From contig MKTS01000001.1 in NCBI GenBank assembly GCA_001898335.1, positions 496,001 to 560,000 on the forward strand: a stretch of 64,000 nt of DNA, written 5' to 3'. Both the position numbers and the translations under genes were made by a program. The notes under the pieces were generated by a model that saw nothing but the letters and a program-made list of their open reading frames with translations, had not been told where the DNA came from and did no database searches. This DNA is from Mucilaginibacter sp. 44-25 (GTDB lineage Bacteria; Bacteroidota; Bacteroidia; Sphingobacteriales; Sphingobacteriaceae). Of this stretch, positions 16,071 to 23,830 are shown in pieces; within the stretch, counting starts at the first letter, position 1; each line of letters opens with the position of its first letter.

Positions 16071-16862
16071 TTATTCGCTTAAACGTGTACCGAAGGCTTG
16101 CTTACCTTTCAATTGACCCAAATCATCAGAATGACCAATCACCACTGCTTCAACCCCGCATGATATAGCAGCAAAGGCGTTATCCAACTTCGGGATCATT
16201 CCGCTATGTATTACCTGTTCTTCTTTTAGTTTGTGGTAGCGTTCGGGGTTGATCTCTCTTATTAAAGAATCTTCATCATTAATATCATGCAGCACGCCTT
16301 TCTTCTCAAAACAATAGATCAAGGTAGTCTCATATCTATCAGAAAGTGCCACGGCCAACGCGGATGCAATGGTATCTGCATTGGTGTTGAGTAACTGCCC
16401 CTCACTATCATGCGTTAGCGCACAGAAAACAGGGGTAAAGCCCCCTTCAAGCAATTTGCCAATATTTTCTGCATCTACAGAGTCTTCTTTAAGATCACCT
16501 ACAAAACCATAATCAATTGTTTTTACAGGCCGCTTTTGCGCATGTATCATGTTACCATCGGCACCGGTGAGGCCTATTGCGTTATTACCATATCGCTGTA
16601 ACTGAGCCACGATATTTTTATTGATCAAACCACCGTAAACCATAGTGACGATGCGCAGGGTATCAATATCTGTTATACGCCGACCGTCAATCATCTTGGC
16701 TTCAATGCCCATACTTTCAGAGATCTGCGTAGCAACCTTGCCTCCACCGTGTACCAGTATCTTATGACCGTCAAGTGCAGTAAAATCCTTTAAAAACCTG
16801 TGCAGATTTTCAGAATTGTCAATTACGTTACCTCCAATCTTAATTATATAAAGCGTTTGCAT
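16071..16862 (-). CDS. argB: acetylglutamate kinase
   Basis: The protein starts MQTLYIIKIGGNVIDNSENL with the amino acid kinase KIGGN motif. HGGGKVATQISESMG, KMIDGRRITD and the C-terminal GMIPKLDNAFAAISCGVEAVVIGHS follow, all typical of ArgB. It phosphorylates N-acetyl (or N-succinyl) glutamate, the second step of arginine synthesis. The open frame reaches 16889, but the ATG at 16862 fits the family start exactly. It begins a separate argB-proC unit. The rest of the arginine genes are 3.4 kb away beyond a plus-strand pair, so argB presumably has its own promoter in the 16863-17024 spacer. A C-terminal regulatory extension is not obvious. Confidence 0.93.
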   Translation of the reverse strand: MQTLYIIKIGGNVIDNSENLHRFLKDFTALDGHKILVHGGGKVATQISESMGIEAKMIDGRRITDIDTLRIVTMVYGGLINKNIVAQLQRYGNNAIGLTGADGNMIHAQKRPVKTIDYGFVGDLKEDSVDAENIGKLLEGGFTPVFCALTHDSEGQLLNTNADTIASALAVALSDRYETTLIYCFEKKGVLHDINDEDSLIREINPERYHKLKEEQVIHSGMIPKLDNAFAAISCGVEAVVIGHSDDLGQLKGKQAFGTRLSE

Positions 16863-17024
16863 GGTTGTTACTATATAGTCCGGTAGCAATAATAGCTATT
16901 TTATGTTTCTCAGAATAATTTACCTGCAATTGTAAAAATAGCTTCATTTAAAACACATAACTGCTTATCATGTTAGCAATATGCATCAAGGTTTGTAGCT
17001 TAGTCGCACAACACCATTGCAATT

Positions 17025-18323
17025 ATGAATAAACAGGATAACAAAAAACCAAGGGTAATTATAATAGGCGGAGGATTTGGAGGTGTACAATTAGCTAAAA
17101 AACTAAAGAATGCCCCCGTTGAGGTGCTGCTTTTGGATAAGCACAATTATCACACCTTTCAGCCGCTGCTGTATCAGGTGGCAACTGGTGCCATAGAGGC
17201 AGATTCTATTGGTTTTCCTATCAGGCGTATATTTAGCAGGCAAAAAAATTTCACTTTCCATTTAGCTAATGTAGACCACATAGATACTGCGTCCAATACC
17301 GTTATAACCACCGCAGGAAATTATACTTATGACTACCTGGTAATTGCTACCGGAGCTAACACCAATTTCTTTGGCAATCAGGAGCTGGAGCATTATGCCA
17401 TGCCCATGAAAAACATTGCCGAGGCGCTTAATATACGTAGTTTGATGCTGCAAAACCTCGAAAAAGCGCTGGTTACTACAGACAAGGCCGAACGTGATGC
17501 TTTGCTCACATTTGTAATTGTTGGCGGTGGCCCAACCGGGGTTGAACTTGCCGGCGCTATATCCGAGTTGCGTAAATTTATATTATGTAAGGATTATCCT
17601 GGTCTTTGCAACGCCGACATGAGGGTCTACCTGGTAGAAGGCAAACCGGAGGTATTGGCTGCCATGTCTTCAAAAGCCTCGCTAAAAGCTAAGGAATTTT
17701 TAAAAGAGATGGATGTAGTGATATATAATGGTGTGCATGTATCAAGTTATAATGGCTTGGTTTTAAAAATTGATGACGGGAAAGTAATCCAAACCCGTAA
17801 TGTGCTGTGGGCAGCGGGAGTGAAGGGGGAGATACCCGGTGGTATGCCTGAAGAAGTTGTTGCCAAAGGCGGCAGACTAATTACAGATAATATAAACCGC
17901 GTGAAAGGATACAGCAACATATTTGCGATAGGCGATGTAGCTGCTGTACAAAGTGAGGCAAATCCTGCTGGTTACCCCGGGGTGGCACAGGTGGCCTTGC
18001 AGCAAGGTAAACACCTGGCAAAAAACCTGCGTAATATTGTTGAAGGTAAGCCAACCACGCCTTTTGTTTATTATGACCTGGGTACTATGGCTACCATTGG
18101 CCGCAACAAGGCAGTAGCAGATATTAAGAAATTTAAGTTTCAAGGCTTTTTTGCATGGTTGTTATGGATGTTCGTGCATTTATTGTCATTAGCGGGCTTT
18201 ACTAATAAAGCTGTTGTATTTTTAAACTGGGCTATCAATTATTTTACACGTAATAGTGATAACAGATTAATTATCAGATATTTTAAAACAGATACTATGA
18301 CGGTTGATCCTGTATCATATTAA
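17025..18323 (+). CDS. type II NADH:quinone oxidoreductase (NDH-2 family)
   Basis: The 432-residue flavoprotein has two Rossmann motifs. IIIGGGFGGVQLAKKL near residue 11 binds FAD, and FVIVGGGPTGVELAGAI near 165 binds NADH. It also has HTFQPLLYQVATGA, typical of NDH-2, and IFAIGDVAAV near 300. The C-terminal hydrophobic stretch (about residues 370-410, FFAWLLWMFVHLLSLAGF) would attach it to the inner face of the membrane. It oxidises NADH and reduces quinone without pumping protons. A cation/proton antiporter gene starts ten bases downstream, so the two form an operon that would link NADH turnover with pH or sodium balance (inference). Confidence 0.93.
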   Translation: MNKQDNKKPRVIIIGGGFGGVQLAKKLKNAPVEVLLLDKHNYHTFQPLLYQVATGAIEADSIGFPIRRIFSRQKNFTFHLANVDHIDTASNTVITTAGNYTYDYLVIATGANTNFFGNQELEHYAMPMKNIAEALNIRSLMLQNLEKALVTTDKAERDALLTFVIVGGGPTGVELAGAISELRKFILCKDYPGLCNADMRVYLVEGKPEVLAAMSSKASLKAKEFLKEMDVVIYNGVHVSSYNGLVLKIDDGKVIQTRNVLWAAGVKGEIPGGMPEEVVAKGGRLITDNINRVKGYSNIFAIGDVAAVQSEANPAGYPGVAQVALQQGKHLAKNLRNIVEGKPTTPFVYYDLGTMATIGRNKAVADIKKFKFQGFFAWLLWMFVHLLSLAGFTNKAVVFLNWAINYFTRNSDNRLIIRYFKTDTMTVDPVSY

Positions 18324-18332
18324 TAAATATTC

Positions 18333-19583
18333 ATGCACCTATTCCTGATAATTGCGCTACTGGTTATCTTAAGCGCGCTATATTCTTACATTAACGCACG
18401 CTGGCTTAAATTGCCGGGTACTATCGGCATTATGTCTTTAGCCATTATTGGCTCAATTATCACCATTATAATAGATAAGTTAGATCCTAATTTTGCCGAT
18501 TACCTTACCATGCTGGCAAAGAATATCAATTTTTCCAGAACCTTGCTCAATATTATGCTTGGCTTTTTGTTATTCGCAAGTGCTTTTAACCTGGATAAGA
18601 AGCGGTTAAAAAAAGAGATGAGGCCTGTGTTTGTGTTGAGCACTATAGGTGTTATCATATCTACCGCAATATTTGGCTCGTTACTTTACTTCATCACTCA
18701 TTTGCTCAAAATTGATATTCCATACATATACTGTCTGTTGTTTGGCGCTCTTATTTCACCTACCGATCCCGTGGCGGTAAGTGCCATCATTACCGGTTCC
18801 AACCTTCCCAATAATCTCGAAACTATCATATCCGGAGAATCATTATTCAATGATGGTATAGGGCTGGTACTTTTTATTACGTTATTGGAGATAACCCAAT
18901 CAGGCATAAATAATGTAGATTTTGGTAAAGCGGTGTTGCTGTTTGTGCAGGAGGTATTCGGCGGTATAGCTTTGGGAGCCGTAACCGGATTTTTCGCGCA
19001 CAGGCTAATGAAAACGGTAGATGATTTTCAAACCGTTGTGCTGGTTTCATTTGCGCTGGTAATGGGCAACTCTTTAGTAGCCACTTATCTGCATTTATCT
19101 ATCCCGCTGGCAGTTGTTACTGCAGGTTTGTTTGCCGGCGGCAGATCTATCAACGTTGATAGAAATGACCGCTCACACCAGGCGCTTGAGAAATTTTGGA
19201 CATTGATTGATGAATTACTCAACACAATGCTCTTTGTAATGATAGGCTTACAGATGGTTAACTTTCCGTTTCTGCAACATTACTGGCTATCAGGAGCAAT
19301 AGGTATAGCCTTAATACTTATTGCCCGATGGGGAAGTATCATGTTACCACTTACCTTCTTACGCAGAAGCCTTAATGTGAATTATGACAGTATCAATATA
19401 TTAACTTGGGCAGGCCTGCGAGGGGGTATATCGATTGCATTAGCGCTTTCTTTACCCGCATCAGACTATAGGCACTTTATACTCGCAGGAACTTATTTTA
19501 TTGTGATATTCTCTATTATTGTGCAAGGCTTAACTCTTAATAAGGTTATCAACGCCATCTACAAAAAAAATCCAGAAAGTTAA
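18333..19583 (+). CDS. CPA1-family cation/proton antiporter
   Basis: The 416-residue membrane protein has about twelve helices and the CPA1 signatures GALISPTDPVAVSAI near residue 140 (unwound helix with the Asp) and GESLFNDGIGLVLF near 170 (ion-binding Asn-Asp). It ends soon after the last helix, so it lacks the long cytoplasmic regulatory tail of eukaryotic NHEs. It most likely exchanges Na+ or K+ for H+. It is co-transcribed with the NDH-2 gene just upstream and converges with the PaiB-like gene two bases after its stop. Confidence 0.9.
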   Translation: MHLFLIIALLVILSALYSYINARWLKLPGTIGIMSLAIIGSIITIIIDKLDPNFADYLTMLAKNINFSRTLLNIMLGFLLFASAFNLDKKRLKKEMRPVFVLSTIGVIISTAIFGSLLYFITHLLKIDIPYIYCLLFGALISPTDPVAVSAIITGSNLPNNLETIISGESLFNDGIGLVLFITLLEITQSGINNVDFGKAVLLFVQEVFGGIALGAVTGFFAHRLMKTVDDFQTVVLVSFALVMGNSLVATYLHLSIPLAVVTAGLFAGGRSINVDRNDRSHQALEKFWTLIDELLNTMLFVMIGLQMVNFPFLQHYWLSGAIGIALILIARWGSIMLPLTFLRRSLNVNYDSINILTWAGLRGGISIALALSLPASDYRHFILAGTYFIVIFSIIVQGLTLNKVINAIYKKNPES

Positions 19584-19585
19584 TA

Positions 19586-20191
19586 TTACAGCCGCTCCAT
19601 ATAAGCTGCTATTTCTTTCTCATTAGCAATGTGAGAGTTGTTGAGGTTGTTGATGATATTATTTTGTTCTGCTTCATTACGGTTCTGGCTTAGCTTAAAT
19701 TTAGCTTGCAGGTTGGTAATCAAAAGTTCGAACGCTACAATGCCATTCATCATCTTGTGCTTGTACTCATATGGTAGTCCATCCCACTGTTTTAAATAAT
19801 CCTGCTCATAAGTGCTGATAGTTTTGGCCAATAAGGTGGTAACGGCCGCCTCGTCGTGTATTAGTTTGGCTTTACCATAGGCATGTATGGCTATATAGTT
19901 CCAGGTAGGTACATTAGTATCTTTCTCATAATTCTTTGGCGAAATATAGGCATGAGGTTCGGTGAATATTACTAAAGACGTCTCCTGCTCAATTACATTC
20001 ACCTGTGGGTTTGCCTTTGCAAAATGTGAAAGCAGTACAACTTCGTTACCACGCTGCTCAACCACAAAGGGCAGATGTGTTGCCTCGGGTACACCATTCA
20101 ACACCGTAACCATTGAGGCAAAGCTATACTTTTGCATAAAGCTGATAGCCTGCTGTTCGTCAGTTACTTGAAAGTGTTTAGGTGTATACAT
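19586..20191 (-). CDS. PaiB-like FMN-binding protein
   Basis: The 201-residue product begins MYTPKHFQVTDEQQAISFMQKYSFASMVTVLNGVPEATHLPFV, the characteristic start of the FMN-binding negative transcriptional regulator family (PaiB of Bacillus), with a split-barrel flavin fold. WNYIAIHAYGKAKLI and the C-terminal GIVAFELLITNLQAKFKLSQNR are also conserved in the family. Whether it regulates transcription or simply binds flavin or haem is not settled. It lies downstream of argF' on the same strand with a repeat-filled 57-base gap. Confidence 0.88.
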   Translation of the reverse strand: MYTPKHFQVTDEQQAISFMQKYSFASMVTVLNGVPEATHLPFVVEQRGNEVVLLSHFAKANPQVNVIEQETSLVIFTEPHAYISPKNYEKDTNVPTWNYIAIHAYGKAKLIHDEAAVTTLLAKTISTYEQDYLKQWDGLPYEYKHKMMNGIVAFELLITNLQAKFKLSQNRNEAEQNNIINNLNNSHIANEKEIAAYMERL

Positions 20192-20197
20192 GTTTGC

Positions 20198-20233
20198 AGG
20201 GAATCAGGAAATTAGGAGTCAGGAATCAAGACA
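20198..20233. repeat. short iterated intergenic repeat between argF' and the PaiB-like gene
   Basis: Variants of the word (A)(G/A)TCAGGA and AATCA recur: GAATCAGGAAATTAGGAGTCAGGAA then TCAAGAC. This is the pattern of a simple-word repeat family and not a regulatory site. It fills the spacer almost entirely. Confidence 0.45.
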
Positions 20234-20247
20234 GCTTAGGACGCTTA

Positions 20248-21198
20248 TTATAAAGCTTCCAGCATCTGTTTTAAAACCGCCTGCGCGGCCCAAACTCGGT
20301 TACCTGCTTCATGCACAACTACCGAACGCGGCCCGTCTAATATTTCAGAAGATAATTCCAGGTCCCGACGTACGGGCAGGCAATGCATAATTTTAGCATC
20401 CGGCGCAAGCTCATCCAGTTTGGCATTGGTTAGCATCCAATCTTCATTGCCGCCGGTCACGGCGCCATATGGCTCATAAGCCGACCAGTTTTTCACGTAG
20501 ATAAAGTCGGCGTCTTTCAAAGCCTCATCCTGGTTATAGGTGATGGTTGTCCCATTAGTAAACTGCTCAGAAAGGGCATATCCTTCGGGATGGGTGATCA
20601 CAAATTCGACATCTGCCTTACACATCCATTCTGCAAACGAGTTGGGTACGGCCTGCGGAAGTGCTTTAATATGCGGGGCCCATGTCAACACCACTTTTGG
20701 GCGGGACTTGGTTTTTAATTCTTCTATGGTAACCAGATCCGCAAGGCTCTGTAAGGGGTGGCGCGTAGCCGACTCCAGGCTTACAACCGGCACTTTACAA
20801 AACTCAACAAACTTGTTAAAAATGCTTTCGCTGTAATCCTCTTCACGATTTTTTAAACCCGGGAAAGAACGTACACCAATGATGTCAGAATATTCGCCCA
20901 TTACAGCTGCAGCCTCGCGAATGTGCTCTACGGTGGTGCTGTTCATGATCACGTTATCACGTAATTCCAAAGCCCATCCTTCTTTATCAATGTTAAGTAC
21001 TATCACGTTCATACCCAAATTCATGGCTGCCTTTTGGGTGCTCATACGGGTACGCAGGCTTGGATTAAGAAAAACCAGGCTAATAGTTTTGTTTTTACCC
21101 AAATGCTGGTTGGCAAAAGGATCTTTTTTTGCTGCTAAGGCCTGGGCAACCAATGCCGGCATGTCAGTAACATCGTTTACAGAAGAAAATAGTTTCAT
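20248..21198 (-). CDS. argF': N-acetylornithine or N-succinylornithine carbamoyltransferase
   Basis: The 316-residue enzyme is the ArgF' type, not ordinary ornithine transcarbamylase. It has NPSLRTRMSTQKAAMNLGMNVIVLN in the carbamoyl-phosphate site, ESATRHPLQSLADLVTIEEL, LTWAPHIKALPQAVPNSFAEWM, FIYVKNWSAYEPYG and HCLPVRRD. Bacteroidetes homologues act on N-succinylornithine and Xanthomonas homologues on N-acetylornithine. I cannot decide between them from sequence. It produces the acylated citrulline that is later deacylated and given to argininosuccinate synthase. It follows argD by 66 bases of repeat-like spacer in the arginine operon. Confidence 0.92.
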   Translation of the reverse strand: MKLFSSVNDVTDMPALVAQALAAKKDPFANQHLGKNKTISLVFLNPSLRTRMSTQKAAMNLGMNVIVLNIDKEGWALELRDNVIMNSTTVEHIREAAAVMGEYSDIIGVRSFPGLKNREEDYSESIFNKFVEFCKVPVVSLESATRHPLQSLADLVTIEELKTKSRPKVVLTWAPHIKALPQAVPNSFAEWMCKADVEFVITHPEGYALSEQFTNGTTITYNQDEALKDADFIYVKNWSAYEPYGAVTGGNEDWMLTNAKLDELAPDAKIMHCLPVRRDLELSSEILDGPRSVVVHEAGNRVWAAQAVLKQMLEAL

Positions 21199-21212
21199 GA
21201 GCCTTGTTTTTG

Positions 21213-21252
21213 CCTCACCCTAAGTCCCTCTCCAAAGGAGAGAGACTCTGAG
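21213..21252. repeat. intergenic hairpin repeat between argD and argF'
   Basis: GTCCCTCTCC (21224-21233) pairs with GGAGAGAGAC (21237-21246) with one mismatch and an AAA loop, flanked by CTCACCCTAA and TCTGAG. The word CCTAAGTCCCTCTCCAAAGG is typical of dispersed REP-like elements. It occupies the argD-argF' spacer. Confidence 0.5.
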
Positions 21253-21264
21253 CAAAATATATTG

Positions 21265-22395
21265 TTATGCGTTATTTAAAGTTTGCGTAAATGCTTCCAG
21301 GAACCTATCCGCATGAGCTTTTGTTAAGTTAAGCGCAGGTAATAACCTGATAACATTTGGTTTAGCTTCGCCGGTAAAGATGTGGTGTTTAAACAGCAGA
21401 TCTTTTTTTACGTTAGCTAATTCTTCCGGCAGATCGATACCTATCATTAAACCTCTGCCGCGTACCTCTTTTACCTGGTCAAACTTCTTAAGCTCTGTTA
21501 TCAGATAATCACCAATCTCTGCTGCGTTTTGCATCAGATTATCTTTCTCAATAACTTCCAGCACAGCTAAACCGGCAGCGCAAGCCAAATGGTTGCCGCC
21601 GAACGTAGTCCCCAACATACCATACGAAGGCGCTATCTTTGGTGAAATAATAATACCGCCAACAGGGAAGCCATTACCCATACCTTTAGCCATGGAATAA
21701 ATATCAGCGTTAACACCGGCAAAATCGTGAGAGAAGAATTTACCTGTACGGCCGTAACCACACTGCACCGAATCAGCTATAAAAACCGCATTGTGCTCAT
21801 CACAAAGCGAGCGTATTTTTTGAAGGAAATTAACCGGTGCAACCTGTATGCCGCCAACGCCTTGTATGCCTTCAATGATAACTGATGATACCTCATGATC
21901 CTTAAACGCCTGCTCGAGGGCAGCCTCATCATTCCAGGGGAGGAAAACCACGTTGCCGGTTTCATTCACCGGTGCCACAATCTTAGGGTTATCGGTTGCG
22001 GCTACTGCCAGCGAAGTACGGCCGTGGAATGCCTTTGTAAAGGCGATGACTTTCTTTTTGCCATTATAAAACGACGCCAGTTTCAGTGCATTCTCATTGG
22101 CTTCAGCTCCAGAATTGCAAAGGAACAGCTGGTAATCTTCCTTGCCGGAAACATGTCCCAGTTTCTCTGCCAACTGTTTTTGCAGCGGTATCTCAATTGA
22201 ATTTGAATAGAAGCCTATCTGGTGCAATTGATCTTCTAAACGTTTTACATAATGTGGGTTGGTATGACCAATAGAAATAACGGCATGGCCACCATAAAGA
22301 TCAAGATACTCGGTTCCTTTATCGTCAAAAACCAGGCTGCCCTGGCCTTTAACTATATTGATTGGATTGATTGGATATACGTCGAATAATTTCAT
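21265..22395 (-). CDS. argD: acetylornithine/succinylornithine aminotransferase
   Basis: The protein starts MKLFDVYPINPINIVKGQGSLVFDDKG and has LFLCNSGAEANENALKLA, AFHGRTSLAVAATDNP, and SMAKGMGNGFPVGGII, where the Lys binds PLP. This is a class III aminotransferase that converts the acylated glutamate semialdehyde to acylated ornithine. The open frame reaches 22416, but that extension reads into a repeat, and the ATG at 22395 matches the family start, giving 376 residues. It lies in the arginine operon between argC and argF'. Confidence 0.94.
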   Translation of the reverse strand: MKLFDVYPINPINIVKGQGSLVFDDKGTEYLDLYGGHAVISIGHTNPHYVKRLEDQLHQIGFYSNSIEIPLQKQLAEKLGHVSGKEDYQLFLCNSGAEANENALKLASFYNGKKKVIAFTKAFHGRTSLAVAATDNPKIVAPVNETGNVVFLPWNDEAALEQAFKDHEVSSVIIEGIQGVGGIQVAPVNFLQKIRSLCDEHNAVFIADSVQCGYGRTGKFFSHDFAGVNADIYSMAKGMGNGFPVGGIIISPKIAPSYGMLGTTFGGNHLACAAGLAVLEVIEKDNLMQNAAEIGDYLITELKKFDQVKEVRGRGLMIGIDLPEELANVKKDLLFKHHIFTGEAKPNVIRLLPALNLTKAHADRFLEAFTQTLNNA

Positions 22396-22403
22396 TATAC
22401 TGA

Positions 22404-22489
22404 GGTAAAAGGTCAAAGGCGAAAGGATAAAGGTTTGTATTCCTTGTTGATGAGTGGAGTAAGGTCACCTTTCGCCTTTGACCTTTACC
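22404..22489. repeat. long inverted repeat between argC and argD
   Basis: The left arm (22404-22426) and right arm (22468-22489) are inverse complements over 22 of 23 positions, with one base missing on the right. The arms consist of the words AAAAGGTCAAAGGCGAAAGG and CCTTTCGCCTTTGACC. The 41-base centre holds no gene. The arms resemble those bounding the four-helix-bundle gene at 25034-25446 (AAAGGTAAAAGGTGAAAGG), so this may be a gene-less relative of that unit. As RNA it would form a very stable hairpin inside the arginine transcript. Confidence 0.7.
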
Positions 22490-22501
22490 CGTTCATCCTA
22501 A

Positions 22502-23497
22502 CTAAAAAGCCACGCCCTTCAATCGTAATCCGGCGCTCTCGTTCAGGCCGAACATCAAGTTCATATTTTGTACTGCCTGGCCGGATGCGCCTTTAAGTAA
22601 ATTGTCCATAATACTGATAATAAACACTTTGTTATCATATACCTTAACCTGTATAAAGCATTTGTTAGTGTTAACTATCTGCTTAAGATCTATGTCTTTA
22701 TTGGTCACATGCGTAAACGGATGCCCTGCATAATAATCCTGGTAAAGCTTTAATGCCTCCGCTTCGGTAAGGTTGCTTTCCGTATACATGGAAGCAATAA
22801 TACCACGGGTAAAATCACCACGGTAAGGGATAAAATTAATTGCCTTATCAAAACCACATTGCAACTGCCTTAACGATTGCCCAATCTCATTTAAGTGCTG
22901 GTGGTTAAATGCCTTATATACAGATAGGTTATCGTTTCTCCACGTAAAGTGTGAAGTAGGTGAAAGGCTTTGGCCTGCGCCTGTTGAGCCCGTTGTTGCT
23001 GTAATGTGTACCTCATTTTCGAGCAAACCTTTTGATGCCAAAGGCAGCAATCCTAATTGCAGGCAGGTTGCAAAACAACCTGGATTAGCAATGTTATCTG
23101 CTTTCTTAATATTTTCCCTGTTTAATTCCGGCAAGCCATATACGAAGTTTTTATTTTTTATTGTTGAATTTTGACTTAGTCTGAAATCCTGACTTAGATC
23201 GATAACCTTAACATGGTCAGCTATTTCATTTGCCTCTAAAAACTTACGGGCATCACCATGGCCAACGCAAAGGAACAGCACATCGATGTTATTTGATAGT
23301 TCAGACGAAAACTTGAGGTCGGTATCCCCAAACAGGTCTTTATGAACATCATAGACATGATTGCCCGCATTGCTATTGCTATGCACAAACACAATGTCGA
23401 CGTTGGGGTGATTGATCAGGATACGCAGCATTTCGCCGCCGGTATAACCGGCGCCGCCTACAATACCTGCTTTTATTTTAGAGGTTAATTCTGTCAT
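22502..23497 (-). CDS. argC: N-acetyl-gamma-glutamyl-phosphate reductase
   Basis: The protein begins MTELTSKIKAGIVGGAGYTGGEMLRILINHP with the nucleotide-binding GGAGYTG. The catalytic cysteine lies in NPGCFATCLQLGLLPL, and GSTGAGQSLSPTSHF and the C-terminal NLLKGASGQAVQNMNLMFGL complete the signature. It reduces the acylglutamyl phosphate to the semialdehyde with NADPH. The open frame extends to 23533, but the ATG at 23497 fits the family. It overlaps the end of the cupin gene by 20 bases, which implies coupled translation. Confidence 0.94.
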   Translation of the reverse strand: MTELTSKIKAGIVGGAGYTGGEMLRILINHPNVDIVFVHSNSNAGNHVYDVHKDLFGDTDLKFSSELSNNIDVLFLCVGHGDARKFLEANEIADHVKVIDLSQDFRLSQNSTIKNKNFVYGLPELNRENIKKADNIANPGCFATCLQLGLLPLASKGLLENEVHITATTGSTGAGQSLSPTSHFTWRNDNLSVYKAFNHQHLNEIGQSLRQLQCGFDKAINFIPYRGDFTRGIIASMYTESNLTEAEALKLYQDYYAGHPFTHVTNKDIDLKQIVNTNKCFIQVKVYDNKVFIISIMDNLLKGASGQAVQNMNLMFGLNESAGLRLKGVAF

Positions 23498-23828
23498 TTT
23501 TTGTAGATGGTGAGGAGTAAAGAATAAACTCAAGATCGCTGCTTTCTTTATTGCTGATAAAGTGTTGCTGGCCTGGTTTTATCTCAATACCCTGCTCTGG
23601 TTTTAATACGCTGATGGTACCGTCAATAGTAAAAGTTGCACGGCCTTTCAGCACAAAGAAAAATTGGGAAGCCTTTTCGTGATAGTGAAGCTGTTCTGAT
23701 GTGTCCGGCGGCATTAACTCCTGTTTAATTGACAAAGCGTCAGTATCAACATAGTTCCATCCATAGCAGTCATCGCCCCATTTATAGGTGCTTAAACATT
23801 CACTTCTCGAAAAGATGGGGTTCTCCAT
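23478..23828 (-). CDS. cupin domain protein inside the arginine operon
   Basis: The 116-residue protein has a single cupin barrel. Motif 1 is SEQLHYHEKASQFFFVLKGRATF with two His and one Glu as likely metal ligands, and motif 2 is EIKPGQQHFISN. It begins MENPIFSRSECLSTYKWGDDCYGW. It starts two bases after argG stops and overlaps the argC start, so it is a genuine member of the arginine operon. Single-domain cupins act as isomerases, dioxygenases or sensors. The role here is unknown. It might be a regulatory or metabolite-handling partner, but nothing in the sequence decides. Confidence 0.82.
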   Translation of the reverse strand: MENPIFSRSECLSTYKWGDDCYGWNYVDTDALSIKQELMPPDTSEQLHYHEKASQFFFVLKGRATFTIDGTISVLKPEQGIEIKPGQQHFISNKESSDLEFILYSSPSTKNDRINL

Positions 23829-23830
23829 AA

